DNA of 62,827 bases from an uncultured Acidimicrobiales bacterium (GCA_938084885.1 CALKGG010000050.1:1-62827); one strand, 5' to 3'. Shown: positions 1 through 9,470, counted from the first letter of the stretch. The notes: a model not told the origin generated them from the letters alone. A program made the numbers and translations.

Positions 1-161
1 CGATACGCATCGACAATTGCCAACAGCTCGCTCTCGACGCGAACAGACTGACGCCGCCACGGAAGCACTCGAGTCACTGTCGGCATCTCACATCACCTCA
101 ATCGGATTGTTTGATTGTGGCCCCTCCTGCTGCGCACAGCAACACCCTGCCCCGCCAGTCC

Positions 162-191
162 TTCAAATTCCCGCTGTCCTCCACCTAGATT
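162..191 (+). promoter_or_regulatory. Leaderless-type promoter of the Ppx/GppA gene
   Basis: A TTCAAA (162-167) and a TAGATT (186-191) are separated by 18 bp, and the -10 hexamer ends six bases before the ATG at 198. Transcription would start at or next to the start codon, and no Shine-Dalgarno sequence is visible. The preceding bases 1-161 hold no gene I can support. The assignment is inferred from sequence alone. Confidence 0.45.
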
Positions 192-197
192 GGGGTC

Positions 198-1742
198 ATG
201 GGACAACCCAATCTCGCCGCAATCGATATCGGCACCAGCTCGGTCCACCTGGCGATTGCACGACCAGTTCCTGGCGGTCGCCCTGAGCTCATCCTTCGAG
301 AGAAGCTGCCCGTGCGGCTTGGTTCGGGCGCCTCCGACATGAAAACGCTCGATCCGGCGGCAGTCGACCGTGCCGTCAACGCGCTGCAAAGCTTTCGGGT
401 CCTAGCAGATGCCCACGATGCGGTGGTCGAAGCGGTTGCCACCAGCGCGGTGCGAGAAGCTGAAGATGCGAGCGACTTCCTTGACCGAGCCCGTGACGAG
501 GCCGGAATCGACATTGCCATCATTGCCGGGGTCGAAGAGGCCCGCCTCATCCACCTTGGCGTCCTCGGCGCCGTTCCACTCGCCGAAACCAAACACTTGG
601 TCATCGATATCGGTGGCGGGTCGACCGAGTTCATTGTTGGCCATGGCGTCGAGCCTCAACTGCTGCGCAGCCTCAAGGTCGGCCATGTCCGAACCTCGAA
701 CCGGTTCTTTCCTAAAGGCGAGGTCGACGAGGACGCCGTAGGCGAATGTCGGACGTTTCTGCGCTCGTTCTTCGCACGCGTCGCAATCGACGCATCGGCA
801 GCGGGATTCGACCGGGTTGTTGGATGCTCTGGCACCTTTGAAACTGTGTCCGCGGTCGTGCGCAAACGTCGCGCCCACGGCCGCTCAGATCAAACCGGGG
901 CAGTGAACCGGGCCGAAGTTGACGATGCGGTGCAGATGGTTCTTGCCGCCCGCACCACCGAAGAACGTCGCAAGATCTCCGGCGTCGAGCAACACCGAGC
1001 AGACACCATGATCGCCGCCTGCCTCATCGTCGAGGCTCTGATGGATTCGCTCGACTTTGACGAGTTCATCGTCTCGCCTCATGCGCTTCGCGAGGGCCTC
1101 GTCCTCGACCGACTCAACGATCGCAACCCCCGAGATGATGGCCTTCTCCATCTGACGTCGATTCGGGCGAGCAGCGTCCGCGCGGTGGCCGAACGGTACG
1201 GCGAGAACATCGCACACGCTCGACAAGCCACCGATATCGCCCTCCAAATCTTCGACTCGACGACCGCACAGCACACCTTTGGCCGGTTCGAACGCGACGT
1301 GCTCGAGGCCGCATCGATGCTCCACAACATTGGCCGCTTCGTTGGCCACGGCGGCCACCACCGGCACTCGCAGTATCTGATTCGACATACCGAACACCTC
1401 GCCGGGTTTCACGAGCACGAAACGCTCCTCATTGCACTCGTGGCCCGTTACCACCGAAAGAGCGCACCAAAGCAAAGCCATCGAGAGTTCGCGGCCCTCA
1501 CCCTTCGCGACCAGCAACTTGTTCGGGTGCTCGCAGGCATGTTGCGGATCGGCATCGCCCTCGACCGCACCTACCGCACCGCAGCGAGTGACGTGTTGGT
1601 GGAGATCAGCGCAAACACGGTCGTCGTGTCAGTCCGTGGCGAAGACCTCGACCTTGAAATTTTTGCGGCCAACCAGACCAAGTCGCTGCTCGAAGAGGCG
1701 CTGGCGACCCCGGTCGTGGTCGTTGGTAGAGGAACGGCCTAG
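198..1742 (+). CDS. Ppx/GppA family exopolyphosphatase / pppGpp phosphohydrolase
   Basis: This 514-residue protein has the N-terminal ASKHA phosphate-binding loop (AAIDIGTSSVHLAIA, residues 8-22) and the second glycine-rich loop VIDIGGGSTEF (near residue 136). It also has a C-terminal HD-type helical region with HNIGRFVGHGGHH (around 375-387). The family hydrolyses inorganic polyphosphate or pppGpp in the cytosol; which substrate applies here cannot be told from sequence. The full length of about 500 residues matches the Ppx subfamily with the extra helical domain. It converges on secF, and the two TAG stop codons share two base pairs at 1740-1741. Confidence 0.9.
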   Translation: MGQPNLAAIDIGTSSVHLAIARPVPGGRPELILREKLPVRLGSGASDMKTLDPAAVDRAVNALQSFRVLADAHDAVVEAVATSAVREAEDASDFLDRARDEAGIDIAIIAGVEEARLIHLGVLGAVPLAETKHLVIDIGGGSTEFIVGHGVEPQLLRSLKVGHVRTSNRFFPKGEVDEDAVGECRTFLRSFFARVAIDASAAGFDRVVGCSGTFETVSAVVRKRRAHGRSDQTGAVNRAEVDDAVQMVLAARTTEERRKISGVEQHRADTMIAACLIVEALMDSLDFDEFIVSPHALREGLVLDRLNDRNPRDDGLLHLTSIRASSVRAVAERYGENIAHARQATDIALQIFDSTTAQHTFGRFERDVLEAASMLHNIGRFVGHGGHHRHSQYLIRHTEHLAGFHEHETLLIALVARYHRKSAPKQSHREFAALTLRDQQLVRVLAGMLRIGIALDRTYRTAASDVLVEISANTVVVSVRGEDLDLEIFAANQTKSLLEEALATPVVVVGRGTA

Positions 1743-2911
1743 TTCTTCTTTTTCTTTGTCTTGCGGGGCTTGGGCGGAGGCCCGCCTGCAGACGCTGTTC
1801 CGGTCTTGTTCGACTTCTTGGGTTTCGGCGGTGCACTGCTCGTGCCCTTTGAACTCGCACCCGCCGACGACCTTGTCGATCCGCTGGCGGAGGCCGATGT
1901 TTGGCGAGCAACCGAATCGCCGCCGATGACGTCGCCGGCATCGACCGTGCGTGTCGGGCCACCGCTGTCGCCGCTCTTCTTTGCGACCTTGTTCGAGATC
2001 TGTTCGTACTCGGGCTCACGCTCTTTCAGCTTGGTCACGACGAACGACGCAATGAACAACGACGAGTAGCCGCCCACGATCAGACCAACGAGCAGCGCAA
2101 TCGAGAATTCTTGAAGCGTCGTCGCCCCAAGAATGACCGCACCGATGACGAGCATCGACACAACCGGGATGATCGACGTAATGGTCGTGTTGATCGAGCG
2201 GGCGAGAACTTGATTCAACGCCAAATTCATCATCTCGGTATAGGTGTAGCGACCCGTCGCCCCCACCCTTGCGGTAATATCTCGCACTTTGTCGTAGACA
2301 ACGATCGTGTCGTAGAGCGAATAGCCCATGATGGTGAGGAAGGCAATGACGGTTGCGGGGGTGACCTCGAACCGGAAGATCGCATAGGCACCCACGCTGA
2401 TCACAATGTCGTGGGCAACCGCGGCGAGCGCGCCGATGGCCATCTTCCATTCGAGCCGCACCGAGATGTACAGCGCAATGCCGATAAAGAACACGACAAG
2501 CGCCCGAAGTGCCTTCTCGGTAATGGCAGAACCCCACGTCGGTCCCACAGATTCGAAGGCGGTGATCTCGCCAATCGCGGCCAGTGACTCTCGGAGTTCC
2601 TGAACTTCGGCCGCGTTCTCTACCGACGTGCGCACCCGCACAAGCCGCACCCCGTCCTCGCCAGTTACTTCCTGAAGGATCGACTCTGACGCCACATCGC
2701 CGGGCAACACGTTGTTGACCTCGTCGATAGCAGCAGCGGTTTGCACCTCGAAGGAGGTTCCACCCTCAAAGTCGATTCCGAGGTTCAAACCTCCGACGAT
2801 CAACGCAATGATGCTCGCAAGAACAACCGCCCCAGACAGCACCAGTGCTTTCTTCCAGAGCGCCGGAAAGTCGAAGGTGCGTCCGGTTTCGGGGAGCTTC
2901 GTTGCGGTCAT
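1739..2911 (-). CDS. secF: Protein translocase subunit SecF
   Basis: This 390-residue membrane protein has the SecF arrangement: a first transmembrane segment (about residues 22-45), the NLGIDFEGGTSF motif, an extracytoplasmic domain, then five C-terminal membrane segments containing GYSLYDTIVVYDKVRD. With SecD it uses the proton-motive force to help late steps of protein export through SecYEG. The last 80 or so residues are a long Ser/Lys/Pro-rich cytoplasmic tail ending in a run of lysines, longer than in E. coli SecF. Its ATG overlaps the secD stop codon (ATGA), so translation is probably coupled. Confidence 0.95.
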   Translation of the reverse strand: MTATKLPETGRTFDFPALWKKALVLSGAVVLASIIALIVGGLNLGIDFEGGTSFEVQTAAAIDEVNNVLPGDVASESILQEVTGEDGVRLVRVRTSVENAAEVQELRESLAAIGEITAFESVGPTWGSAITEKALRALVVFFIGIALYISVRLEWKMAIGALAAVAHDIVISVGAYAIFRFEVTPATVIAFLTIMGYSLYDTIVVYDKVRDITARVGATGRYTYTEMMNLALNQVLARSINTTITSIIPVVSMLVIGAVILGATTLQEFSIALLVGLIVGGYSSLFIASFVVTKLKEREPEYEQISNKVAKKSGDSGGPTRTVDAGDVIGGDSVARQTSASASGSTRSSAGASSKGTSSAPPKPKKSNKTGTASAGGPPPKPRKTKKKKN

Positions 2912-4371
2912 TGGTCGTTATCCGTTCCAACTCGATCTTCGGTCAGCCCCGGAATGCCGATCAGTGCGGCGTTTCCAGCAATGCCTGGTCGGCGCGATAT
3001 CCATTGCACTGCGGGGCCCATGAAGAAGTAGGTGGCGACGAGGTCAAGCACCGTGGCAATGCCGAGATAGAGAGCGAAACCTCGCACGGCACCAACGGTG
3101 AGTGCGTACAACACGACCGCACCGATGAGCGACGCGACGTCGGCTTTAACAATGGTGGAAAACGCGACGGGGAACGCCTTTTCGACCGAGGTCCGTAGCG
3201 TGCGTCCGTTGCGAACGTCCTCCCGTAAATGTTCGAAATACACAATGTTCGAATCGACTGACACACCAATCGAGACGATAATTCCGGTGATCCCGGCAAG
3301 TGTCAACGCAAGGCCGACGTTCTCACCCAAGAACGAGATGATCGACCACAACAGCGCTGCCGAGATGACGAGGCTCAACATCGCAATGACGCCGAGGATT
3401 CGGTAGACGCTGATGATGAAGATGGCCACGAGCACGAGGCCAATGATGCCGGCGACAATCCCGGCGTCGAGTGCATCTTGACCAATGGTCGCCGAAACGA
3501 TCTGCTGATTCTCTGGCTCGAGCTGAATAGGTAGCGCACCGAAACGGAGCGAGAGCCCAAGGCCTTTGGCGGTTTCCTCATCGAAGGTGCCGGAGATGAT
3601 AAAGGAGTTGCCAAGATCGGCGGCATTGACGTTGGGCGCGCTGATGACCATGTTGTCGAGGTCGACGGCAATCTGGCCCGTTCCGCCTTCATTGGCGGGG
3701 CAATTCGGTGTGCCGATGAAACACTCGGCGGTCAGTGCACGGAACGCATCTTCACCAATTGGGCCGCCTTCGAGGTCGACGGTCACAACCCATTGCAGCT
3801 GACGGGAGATGCCCTGCGCATCCGAGAGGCCCTCGCCGGTCATTCCAGTCGGGCCCAAGACGTAGCGGGCGGGCACGTCGAGACTTGGATCGGAGGGAAC
3901 CACGATGAACGAACTCTCGGTGATGTCGTCTTCGGGGGTAAAGCCGTCCGGGCCAAGAGGAAGGTCGGCCGGGTACGACGCCGGACGATCGGTGCCGCCC
4001 GGTGGCAGCTGTTCGATGACCGGGCGAAAGCGCAGCACCGCGGTACCGCCGACGAGTTCCAGCGCCCGTTCCTGATCCTCGACACCGGGGAGCGATACCA
4101 AGATGCCATCGCCCTCTGCTTGAATCTCGGGCTCGGCAACGCCAAGTCCATCGACACGGTTGCGAATAACTTCGACCGCTTCGTCAATACGGGCCTGCAA
4201 CTCGACCGGATCGTCGAAATCGTCTGCATCGGTTGCCCGGTAGCGGACGCTTACCCCACCTTGCAGGTCGAGTCCAAGGAGTGGTTCGTTGCCAGCAACG
4301 AATGTAAACACGAGCAGGGCAATCGAGACGACCGTGATGCCGATCAGATACCCGCGTTGGCGACCCTCCAT
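2908..4371 (-). CDS. secD: Protein translocase subunit SecD
   Basis: This 487-residue protein has an N-terminal membrane anchor, the GLDLQGGVSVRY motif near residue 33, a large extracytoplasmic domain, and five C-terminal membrane segments with SIGVSVDSNIVYFEHLRED. This is the standard SecD layout. It partners SecF in proton-driven completion of protein secretion. The ATG directly follows the yajC TAG with no spacer (TAGATG), and the 3' end overlaps secF by 4 bp, so yajC-secD-secF behave as one translational unit. Confidence 0.95.
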   Translation of the reverse strand: MEGRQRGYLIGITVVSIALLVFTFVAGNEPLLGLDLQGGVSVRYRATDADDFDDPVELQARIDEAVEVIRNRVDGLGVAEPEIQAEGDGILVSLPGVEDQERALELVGGTAVLRFRPVIEQLPPGGTDRPASYPADLPLGPDGFTPEDDITESSFIVVPSDPSLDVPARYVLGPTGMTGEGLSDAQGISRQLQWVVTVDLEGGPIGEDAFRALTAECFIGTPNCPANEGGTGQIAVDLDNMVISAPNVNAADLGNSFIISGTFDEETAKGLGLSLRFGALPIQLEPENQQIVSATIGQDALDAGIVAGIIGLVLVAIFIISVYRILGVIAMLSLVISAALLWSIISFLGENVGLALTLAGITGIIVSIGVSVDSNIVYFEHLREDVRNGRTLRTSVEKAFPVAFSTIVKADVASLIGAVVLYALTVGAVRGFALYLGIATVLDLVATYFFMGPAVQWISRRPGIAGNAALIGIPGLTEDRVGTDNDQ

Positions 4372-4755
4372 CTAGGCGTCGACCTCATCGGCGTCCTCGT
4401 CGACGCTGTCTTGTATGTCTTCGAGCTCATCGATGTCGTCGGTGTCATTACCTTCTTCGTCATTGCCTTCTTCGTCATTGCCTTCTTCGAGCGCTTCGGT
4501 TGGGAATTGCTCGAGGATCTCCTGGATGAAGGCTCGGGACACGAGGATCTCAATACCCTCGGCCAACTCGACATAGGCAGCGGTGTCGACAACCTCGGTG
4601 ATCGTGCCGAAGATACCCGACGACAACATGACCCGATCGCCGGCGGCTGCCCGATTCACAAGCGCTTGCTGCTCTTTCATCTTGCGTTGCTGCGGTCGGA
4701 TCAGCACGAAGTAGAAGATGGAAAACAGCAGTAGTGGCAGGATGAGTGCTGACAT
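4372..4755 (-). CDS. yajC: Preprotein translocase subunit YajC
   Basis: This 127-residue protein has one N-terminal membrane segment (LILPLLLFSIFYFVLI) followed by RPQQRKMKEQQALV and the GDRVMLSSGIFGTI motif typical of YajC, an accessory of the SecDF complex. The C-terminal 40 residues are extremely acidic and include three EEGND repeats encoded by a 15-bp tandem repeat (4446-4490). Position directly before secD supports the assignment. Confidence 0.93.
   Translation of the reverse strand: MSALILPLLLFSIFYFVLIRPQQRKMKEQQALVNRAAAGDRVMLSSGIFGTITEVVDTAAYVELAEGIEILVSRAFIQEILEQFPTEALEEGNDEEGNDEEGNDTDDIDELEDIQDSVDEDADEVDA
4446..4490. repeat. Three tandem 15-bp repeats in the yajC tail
   Basis: The unit CATTGCCTTCTTCGT occurs three times in a row, with one mismatch in the first copy (A for G) and one in the last base of the third. 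Read on the minus strand it encodes EEGND three times in the acidic YajC tail. Slippage could change the copy number without shifting the frame. Confidence 0.85.
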
Positions 4756-4845
4756 GGGTATCCCTCGATCGAATGTCCGTCAAGAGACTATCGCTCGCCC
4801 GGTTCTTTGGGGTTCCACACCGACCGCGAATACGAGTGCCTGCGA

Positions 4846-5946
4846 TTAGCCCCAGCGTTCGTGGACGTCAGCGGCGAAGGCGTCGAATCGCTGTTCGGCG
4901 ATTGCAGTGCCCATATCGTCGACGAACCGAAGCAACCACCACAGGTTGTGCATCGTCAAAATTCGGGCAGCGGTGGGTTCTTTCACCGACAGCAGGTGAC
5001 GGAGGTAGCCCCGACTCCAACGAGATGCTGGGCCTTCGGGATCGATTGGTTGATCGCTGGTTGCGAACTCGCGACGGGTCAGGTTGACCCGCCCCTCGTT
5101 GGTGAGCAGCGTGCCGTGACGAGCCAAACGGGTCGGCAAGACACAATCGAACATGTCGATACCACGAGCCACCGCGTCGACGATGCCAGCGGGGTCGCCG
5201 AGCCCCATAAAATACCGTGGTTGATCGACAGGCAATTCGTTCGTCGCCGCCAGCAACGGCTCGTGCCATTCGCTGCGATGCTCGCCGACCGAAAGACCGC
5301 CGACGGCGTAACCATCGAAACCAATCTCGATCGTCCGCTCGGCACTTTCGGCACGCATGGCAAGGTCGAGGCCGCCTTGCACAATGCCAAATTGTGCCTG
5401 ATGCTCTGACGCAGTGGGATGGGCCAGAAAATGCTGGCGGGCTCGTCCCGCCCACAGCACGGTGCGGTCGAGTGCCTCCCGGATGATTGCGTCGCTGCTC
5501 GGTAGCGCCGCGCACACATCGAGCACCATTTGAATATCGGCGCCGATCGAGATCTGCGTATCGACGGCCCCCTCGGGCGTCATCATGATGCGATCGCCGT
5601 CGTACACCGACTTAAAGACAGCCCCCTCGTCTGAGATCTTTGGCTCGAGTGAGAACACCTGGTACCCGCCCGAATCGGTGAGCGTATGCCCGTTCCAATC
5701 CGACATCTGATGGATGCCGCCGAGCGTCTCGACAATGTCGGCCCCCGGCCGCAGCATCAGGTGATAGTTGTTGGCCAAGATGACCTGCGCTCCGAGATCT
5801 TCCATATCGGCCGATGACAGGTGCTTGACGGCACCACGGGTCCCGACCGGCATGAAACACGGCGTGGTAAACGTGCCGCGAGCAGTGGTGACGACGCCGG
5901 TCCGGGCGAGTCCGTCTTGGTGGTCGACGCTGAAGCTGGTTTTCAT
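4846..5946 (-). CDS. tgt: tRNA-guanine transglycosylase (queuosine pathway)
   Basis: This 366-residue protein matches bacterial TGT, which exchanges G34 of GUN-anticodon tRNAs for preQ1. Visible family motifs are TDSGGYQVFSL with catalytic Asp91, GIVQGG, the substrate loop GYAVGGLSVGE, and FDCVLPTR with the nucleophilic Asp267. Oddly, the C-terminal zinc site is not intact: where the family has CxCxxC after DPE, this protein reads DPEGPASRWSRGYLRHL (residues 312-328), with no cysteine. Only the later His343 (MHNL) is kept. The gene follows queA in the same operon after 164 bp. Confidence 0.92.
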   Translation of the reverse strand: MKTSFSVDHQDGLARTGVVTTARGTFTTPCFMPVGTRGAVKHLSSADMEDLGAQVILANNYHLMLRPGADIVETLGGIHQMSDWNGHTLTDSGGYQVFSLEPKISDEGAVFKSVYDGDRIMMTPEGAVDTQISIGADIQMVLDVCAALPSSDAIIREALDRTVLWAGRARQHFLAHPTASEHQAQFGIVQGGLDLAMRAESAERTIEIGFDGYAVGGLSVGEHRSEWHEPLLAATNELPVDQPRYFMGLGDPAGIVDAVARGIDMFDCVLPTRLARHGTLLTNEGRVNLTRREFATSDQPIDPEGPASRWSRGYLRHLLSVKEPTAARILTMHNLWWLLRFVDDMGTAIAEQRFDAFAADVHERWG

Positions 5947-6084
5947 AGGTGTGTGCCCTTAGAGCTCGGCAGGTGCAGACCAGAGGCTACCGCTAACGCC
6001 CAAACACGCCCCCGGCGCCCAGGCTTCGTACCCAATGAGTGGCCCCAAAGGGGAGGACGGGCGGATTGGTCGGATGCACAACCT

Positions 6085-6102
6085 CGCGGCGGAGCCGCCG
6101 CG
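6085..6102. other. GC-only hairpin between queA and tgt
   Basis: CGCGGCGG (6085-6092) and CCGCCGCG (6095-6102) are exact inverted repeats with a two-base centre, just downstream of queA on the minus strand. There is no T-run after it, so it is not a standard intrinsic terminator. It could attenuate read-through or mark an mRNA processing site between queA and tgt. Confidence 0.4.
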
Positions 6103-6110
6103 TTGTTCGG

Positions 6111-7142
6111 TCAATCCGCGTGCCGATCGAGGAGCATGGCATCGCCGAATGACAAGAATCGATAGTCGCCCGACAGCGCCTCCTCGTAGAGGCCTCGCCA
6201 CCTGCTCCCAACAAAGGCGTCGATCATGACGAGCAACGTGCTCTTTGGCATGTGGAAGTTCGTCAACAGCGCATCGACCACCTGAAAGTCGAACGGGCGA
6301 CGGATAAACAGGCTCGTTGCGCCCGAGCTGCCAAATCGGGCCCATGATTCGAGCGCCCGCACCGTCGTTGTTCCAACAGCGACGACCCGTGTTGCCGATG
6401 CCAACAGTTCCGCTGTGCGTTCTGGGACCCGATATCTCTCCGAGTGCATGTGATGGTCATCGAGATCGTCGACCATGACCGGGCGAAACGTGTCGAGCCC
6501 CACAACCAATTCGACCGTCGCAGTCGCAATTCCGTTGCGGTTGAACCGTTCGAACAGCTCGTTCGTAAGGTGAAGCCCTGCGGTCGGTGCCGCAGCACTT
6601 CCCGGCTGCCTCGCGTACACGGTTTGATACCGCTCGGTGTCATCGAGGGTTTCGGTAATGTATGGGGGAAGCGGCATCTCGCCGACCCGCAATAGCGCCG
6701 CTTCGAGGTTGGACGATTCGATCGTGAGCCGTCGGCGACCTTCGCCCAGATCGTCGCCGACGGTCACCGCAAGATCGTGTTCGCCGTCAATAGCAAGCTC
6801 GGTTCCGGGCGCCACCTTCTTGCTAGGACGCACGAGCCCCACCCATTGCGACGACGGCGCTGCGAGTGCAACAGCTGCTGGCCCATCGGGTTCGAGCAGC
6901 AATACCTCGGTCACCCCACCGGTCGGGCGACGGGCGAACAGTCGTGCAGCTAACACGCGGGTGTTGTTCAACACGACAAGATCGCCCGGTTGCAACAACG
7001 CATCGAGGTTCGATACATGGTGATGTTCGGGGGCGTCAGAGCCGCGGTCGACGAGGAGCTTCGACGCACTGCGCTCGACCAGCGGAGTTTGCGCGATGCG
7101 TTTTGGTGGGAGCTCGTAGTCGAACTCGGAAATCGTGGTCAT
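6111..7142 (-). CDS. queA: S-adenosylmethionine:tRNA ribosyltransferase-isomerase QueA
   Basis: This 343-residue protein is the usual QueA length and starts with the family pattern ISEFDYELPPKRIAQTPL. Further motifs are DLVVLNNTRVLAARL, RVGEMPLPPYI, AAPTAGLHLT and LLTNFHMPKSTLLVMIDAF. It transfers and isomerises the ribosyl part of SAM onto preQ1-tRNA to give epoxyqueuosine. It follows ruvB after 7 bp, in the widespread ruv-queA-tgt order. Confidence 0.95.
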   Translation of the reverse strand: MTTISEFDYELPPKRIAQTPLVERSASKLLVDRGSDAPEHHHVSNLDALLQPGDLVVLNNTRVLAARLFARRPTGGVTEVLLLEPDGPAAVALAAPSSQWVGLVRPSKKVAPGTELAIDGEHDLAVTVGDDLGEGRRRLTIESSNLEAALLRVGEMPLPPYITETLDDTERYQTVYARQPGSAAAPTAGLHLTNELFERFNRNGIATATVELVVGLDTFRPVMVDDLDDHHMHSERYRVPERTAELLASATRVVAVGTTTVRALESWARFGSSGATSLFIRRPFDFQVVDALLTNFHMPKSTLLVMIDAFVGSRWRGLYEEALSGDYRFLSFGDAMLLDRHAD

Positions 7143-7149
7143 GTGCTGC

Positions 7150-8199
7150 TCAGTCGAACAGGCCGGGAGGCAGTCCAGTGTCTGGGCTTGCCGTTGGCGG
7201 GGTCATTCCCAAATGCTGCCATGCAGCGGCGGTCGCCACTCGGCCCTTCGGAGTCCGCATGATAAGGCCCTGTTGAATGAGGTACGGCTCGTACACATCC
7301 TCGACGGTTTCGACGGGTTCGCTCACGCTGATCGACAGGGTCTTGAGCCCGACGGGGCCACCGTTGAACATGTTGCAAAGCGACAGCAACAACGCTCGTG
7401 TGGCCTTGTCGAGCCCGCGATCATCGACGCCGAAGAACTCGAGCCCGTCGCGAGCAACATCCTCGGTGACGATGCCGTTTCGTTCGACCTCGGCAAAGTC
7501 ACGCACCTGACGCAGAAGCCTGTTGGCAATTCGGGGCGTACCTCGGCTACGTACCGCAATCTCAAATGCGCCTTGTTCGTCGATGCTGACATCGAGGATG
7601 CCCGACGCCCGAGCGACGATGGATTGCAGTTCCTTTGGTTCGTAGAAGTCGAGGCGAGCCGGATAGTCGAAACGGTCGCGCAAGGGCCCGGTAATGAGCC
7701 CGGTGCGAGTGGTGGCACCAATGAGCGTGAACTTTGCCACTGGCAAACGCATTGTTCGAGCCGCGGGCCCTTTGCCGAGGACGAGGTCGAGTTGAAAGTC
7801 TTCCATTGCTGGATACAGCACTTCTTCGACCGGACGAGCAAGACGGTGGATCTCGTCGATGAAGAGCACGTCGCCATCTTCGAGCTTGGTCAGGATCGCC
7901 GCGAGGTCACCGCCTTTTTCGAGCGCCGGACCAGACGTGATGTGGATCGTTGCGTCCATTTCGTTGGCGATGATGGAGGCAAGTGTCGTCTTGCCGAGAC
8001 CGGGCGGCCCTGCAAAGAGCAAGTGGCCCATGGGCTGGTCGCGACCGCGGGCGGCTTGCAACATAACCCGAAGGTGCGCTTTGAGTTGCTCTTGTCCAAC
8101 AAAGTCGTCGAGCGACGTTGGGCGCAGGCCCAACTCGTCGCGGTCTTCGACGATGCGTTCGTCGTCGCTGCCGCTCGCCGACAGTAGCTCCTCTCGCAT
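7150..8199 (-). CDS. ruvB: Holliday junction branch-migration ATPase RuvB
   Basis: This 349-residue AAA+ protein carries Walker A GPPGLGKTTLA, Walker B LFIDEIHRL, sensor I IGATTRTG and the C-terminal winged helix ending LMTP-like region (IMRTPKGRVAT...HLGM). RuvB rings pump DNA through the RuvA-bound junction. The start codon overlaps the ruvA stop (TGATG), and queA follows closely. Confidence 0.97.
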   Translation of the reverse strand: MREELLSASGSDDERIVEDRDELGLRPTSLDDFVGQEQLKAHLRVMLQAARGRDQPMGHLLFAGPPGLGKTTLASIIANEMDATIHITSGPALEKGGDLAAILTKLEDGDVLFIDEIHRLARPVEEVLYPAMEDFQLDLVLGKGPAARTMRLPVAKFTLIGATTRTGLITGPLRDRFDYPARLDFYEPKELQSIVARASGILDVSIDEQGAFEIAVRSRGTPRIANRLLRQVRDFAEVERNGIVTEDVARDGLEFFGVDDRGLDKATRALLLSLCNMFNGGPVGLKTLSISVSEPVETVEDVYEPYLIQQGLIMRTPKGRVATAAAWQHLGMTPPTASPDTGLPPGLFD

Positions 8200-8804
8200 C
8201 AGATGCCCTCGGCCATGAGTCGTAGTGCATCGCGGGTCAGATTTGCCGGGTCACCCTCGGTCGGCAGTTTGGCCAACACGATACGGACGTCGTCTGGGCC
8301 ATACCCGAGCGATTCGAGTGCCTGACGAACTTCGAGGTGCGCAGGGATGTCTTCGACCAGCGCCGGGCGTTCGATTGCGGAGAGATCAACGTCGGGGAGG
8401 TCGAGCTTTGACTTCAACTCGATGAGCAGCCGGGTGGCGGTTTTCTTCCCGACTCCAGGAACTGCACACAACGCGTCGATGTCTTCGGTGGCGAGCACGG
8501 ACTTGAGTTCGGCGGGGCCATGGACCGACAAGATCGCCATACCCAACGCTGGACCGACGCCATGTGCGGAGATGACGGCTTCGAACACTCGACGCTCTTC
8601 GATGGTGCTGAAACCATAGAGCAGCTGGGCATCTTCGCGTTGCTGGTGATGCACATGGACAAAAGCCTCAGACCCAATGGCCCCCGCTTGCGCCGACGCT
8701 GCAGGGGCGACTGCCACCCGGTATCCAACGCCGCCGACCTCGATGAGGAGCTCTCCCCCATCGGGACTGCGATCGAGCAACATGCCCCGAAGTGATCCAA
8801 TCAC
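8199..8804 (-). CDS. ruvA: Holliday junction DNA-binding protein RuvA
   Basis: This 201-residue protein begins with the OB-fold pattern MIGSLRGMLL and contains two helix-hairpin-helix motifs (ISAHGVGPALGMAIL; LCAVPGVGKKTATRLLIEL) and a C-terminal domain that contacts RuvB (ALESLGYGPDDVRIVL). The start is GTG. The gene lies 86 bp downstream of ruvC and is coupled to ruvB. Confidence 0.96.
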   Translation of the reverse strand: MIGSLRGMLLDRSPDGGELLIEVGGVGYRVAVAPAASAQAGAIGSEAFVHVHHQQREDAQLLYGFSTIEERRVFEAVISAHGVGPALGMAILSVHGPAELKSVLATEDIDALCAVPGVGKKTATRLLIELKSKLDLPDVDLSAIERPALVEDIPAHLEVRQALESLGYGPDDVRIVLAKLPTEGDPANLTRDALRLMAEGI

Positions 8805-8890
8805 GCTGCGCAGCCTTCCATCTTCACGAACATCTGTACGACACTACATCGAATCGTTGGCGGTACGGCGCGATAGTTCGCCAGATGAAC

Positions 8891-9388
8891 TCATAACGAA
8901 ACGGTCGACTTCGGCGCACCCTCGATTGCGGTGTGGCACAACGCAACAGCCACAGCGTCGGCAGCATCGACGGGCTTGAGTTCGACGTCGAGGTGCAGCT
9001 GCGCGCGAACCATTCGTTCGACCTGCTGTTTGTCGGCATTGCCATAGCCCGCAACGGCCAACTTGATTTCGTTCGGGCTGTACTGCACGACCTCACAGCC
9101 CGCCACCGCACCAGCGGCCATGACCACTCCCGACGCATGACCAACCGCCATTGCCGTGCTGACATTGACTTGAAAGAGCACCCGCTCGATAGCCACAACG
9201 CCGGGCGCGAACTCGGCAATAAGCTCGGAGATTTCGACGTGCAGTGTTGCGAGACGCTTGGGAAGGTCCTCGGTGTGTTCGGTGCGAATGACACCAGCAG
9301 AGACAGCGCGGACCTTGTTTGGCCCACTCCAGTCGACCACGCCGTAGCCACAACGGGTGAGGCCTGGATCTATCCCGAGAACGAACAT
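8891..9388 (-). CDS. ruvC: Crossover junction endodeoxyribonuclease RuvC
   Basis: I place the start at the ATG at 9388, giving MFVLGIDPGLTRCGYG and 165 residues, the normal RuvC size. The open frame continues upstream to 9583, but the extra part does not resemble the family. The acidic catalytic residues are visible in GIDPG, AIERVLF and DAADAVAVALCH. RuvC cuts the junction bound by RuvAB, whose genes follow in the same operon. Confidence 0.95.
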   Translation of the reverse strand: MFVLGIDPGLTRCGYGVVDWSGPNKVRAVSAGVIRTEHTEDLPKRLATLHVEISELIAEFAPGVVAIERVLFQVNVSTAMAVGHASGVVMAAGAVAGCEVVQYSPNEIKLAVAGYGNADKQQVERMVRAQLHLDVELKPVDAADAVAVALCHTAIEGAPKSTVSL

Positions 9389-9470
9389 TCGTACGACATT
9401 ACTCAACGGGTCGGACGTGGTGGGTAATGGCCACCTCAAAGCCGTCGAAACTGCGATACCGTGGGACTCC

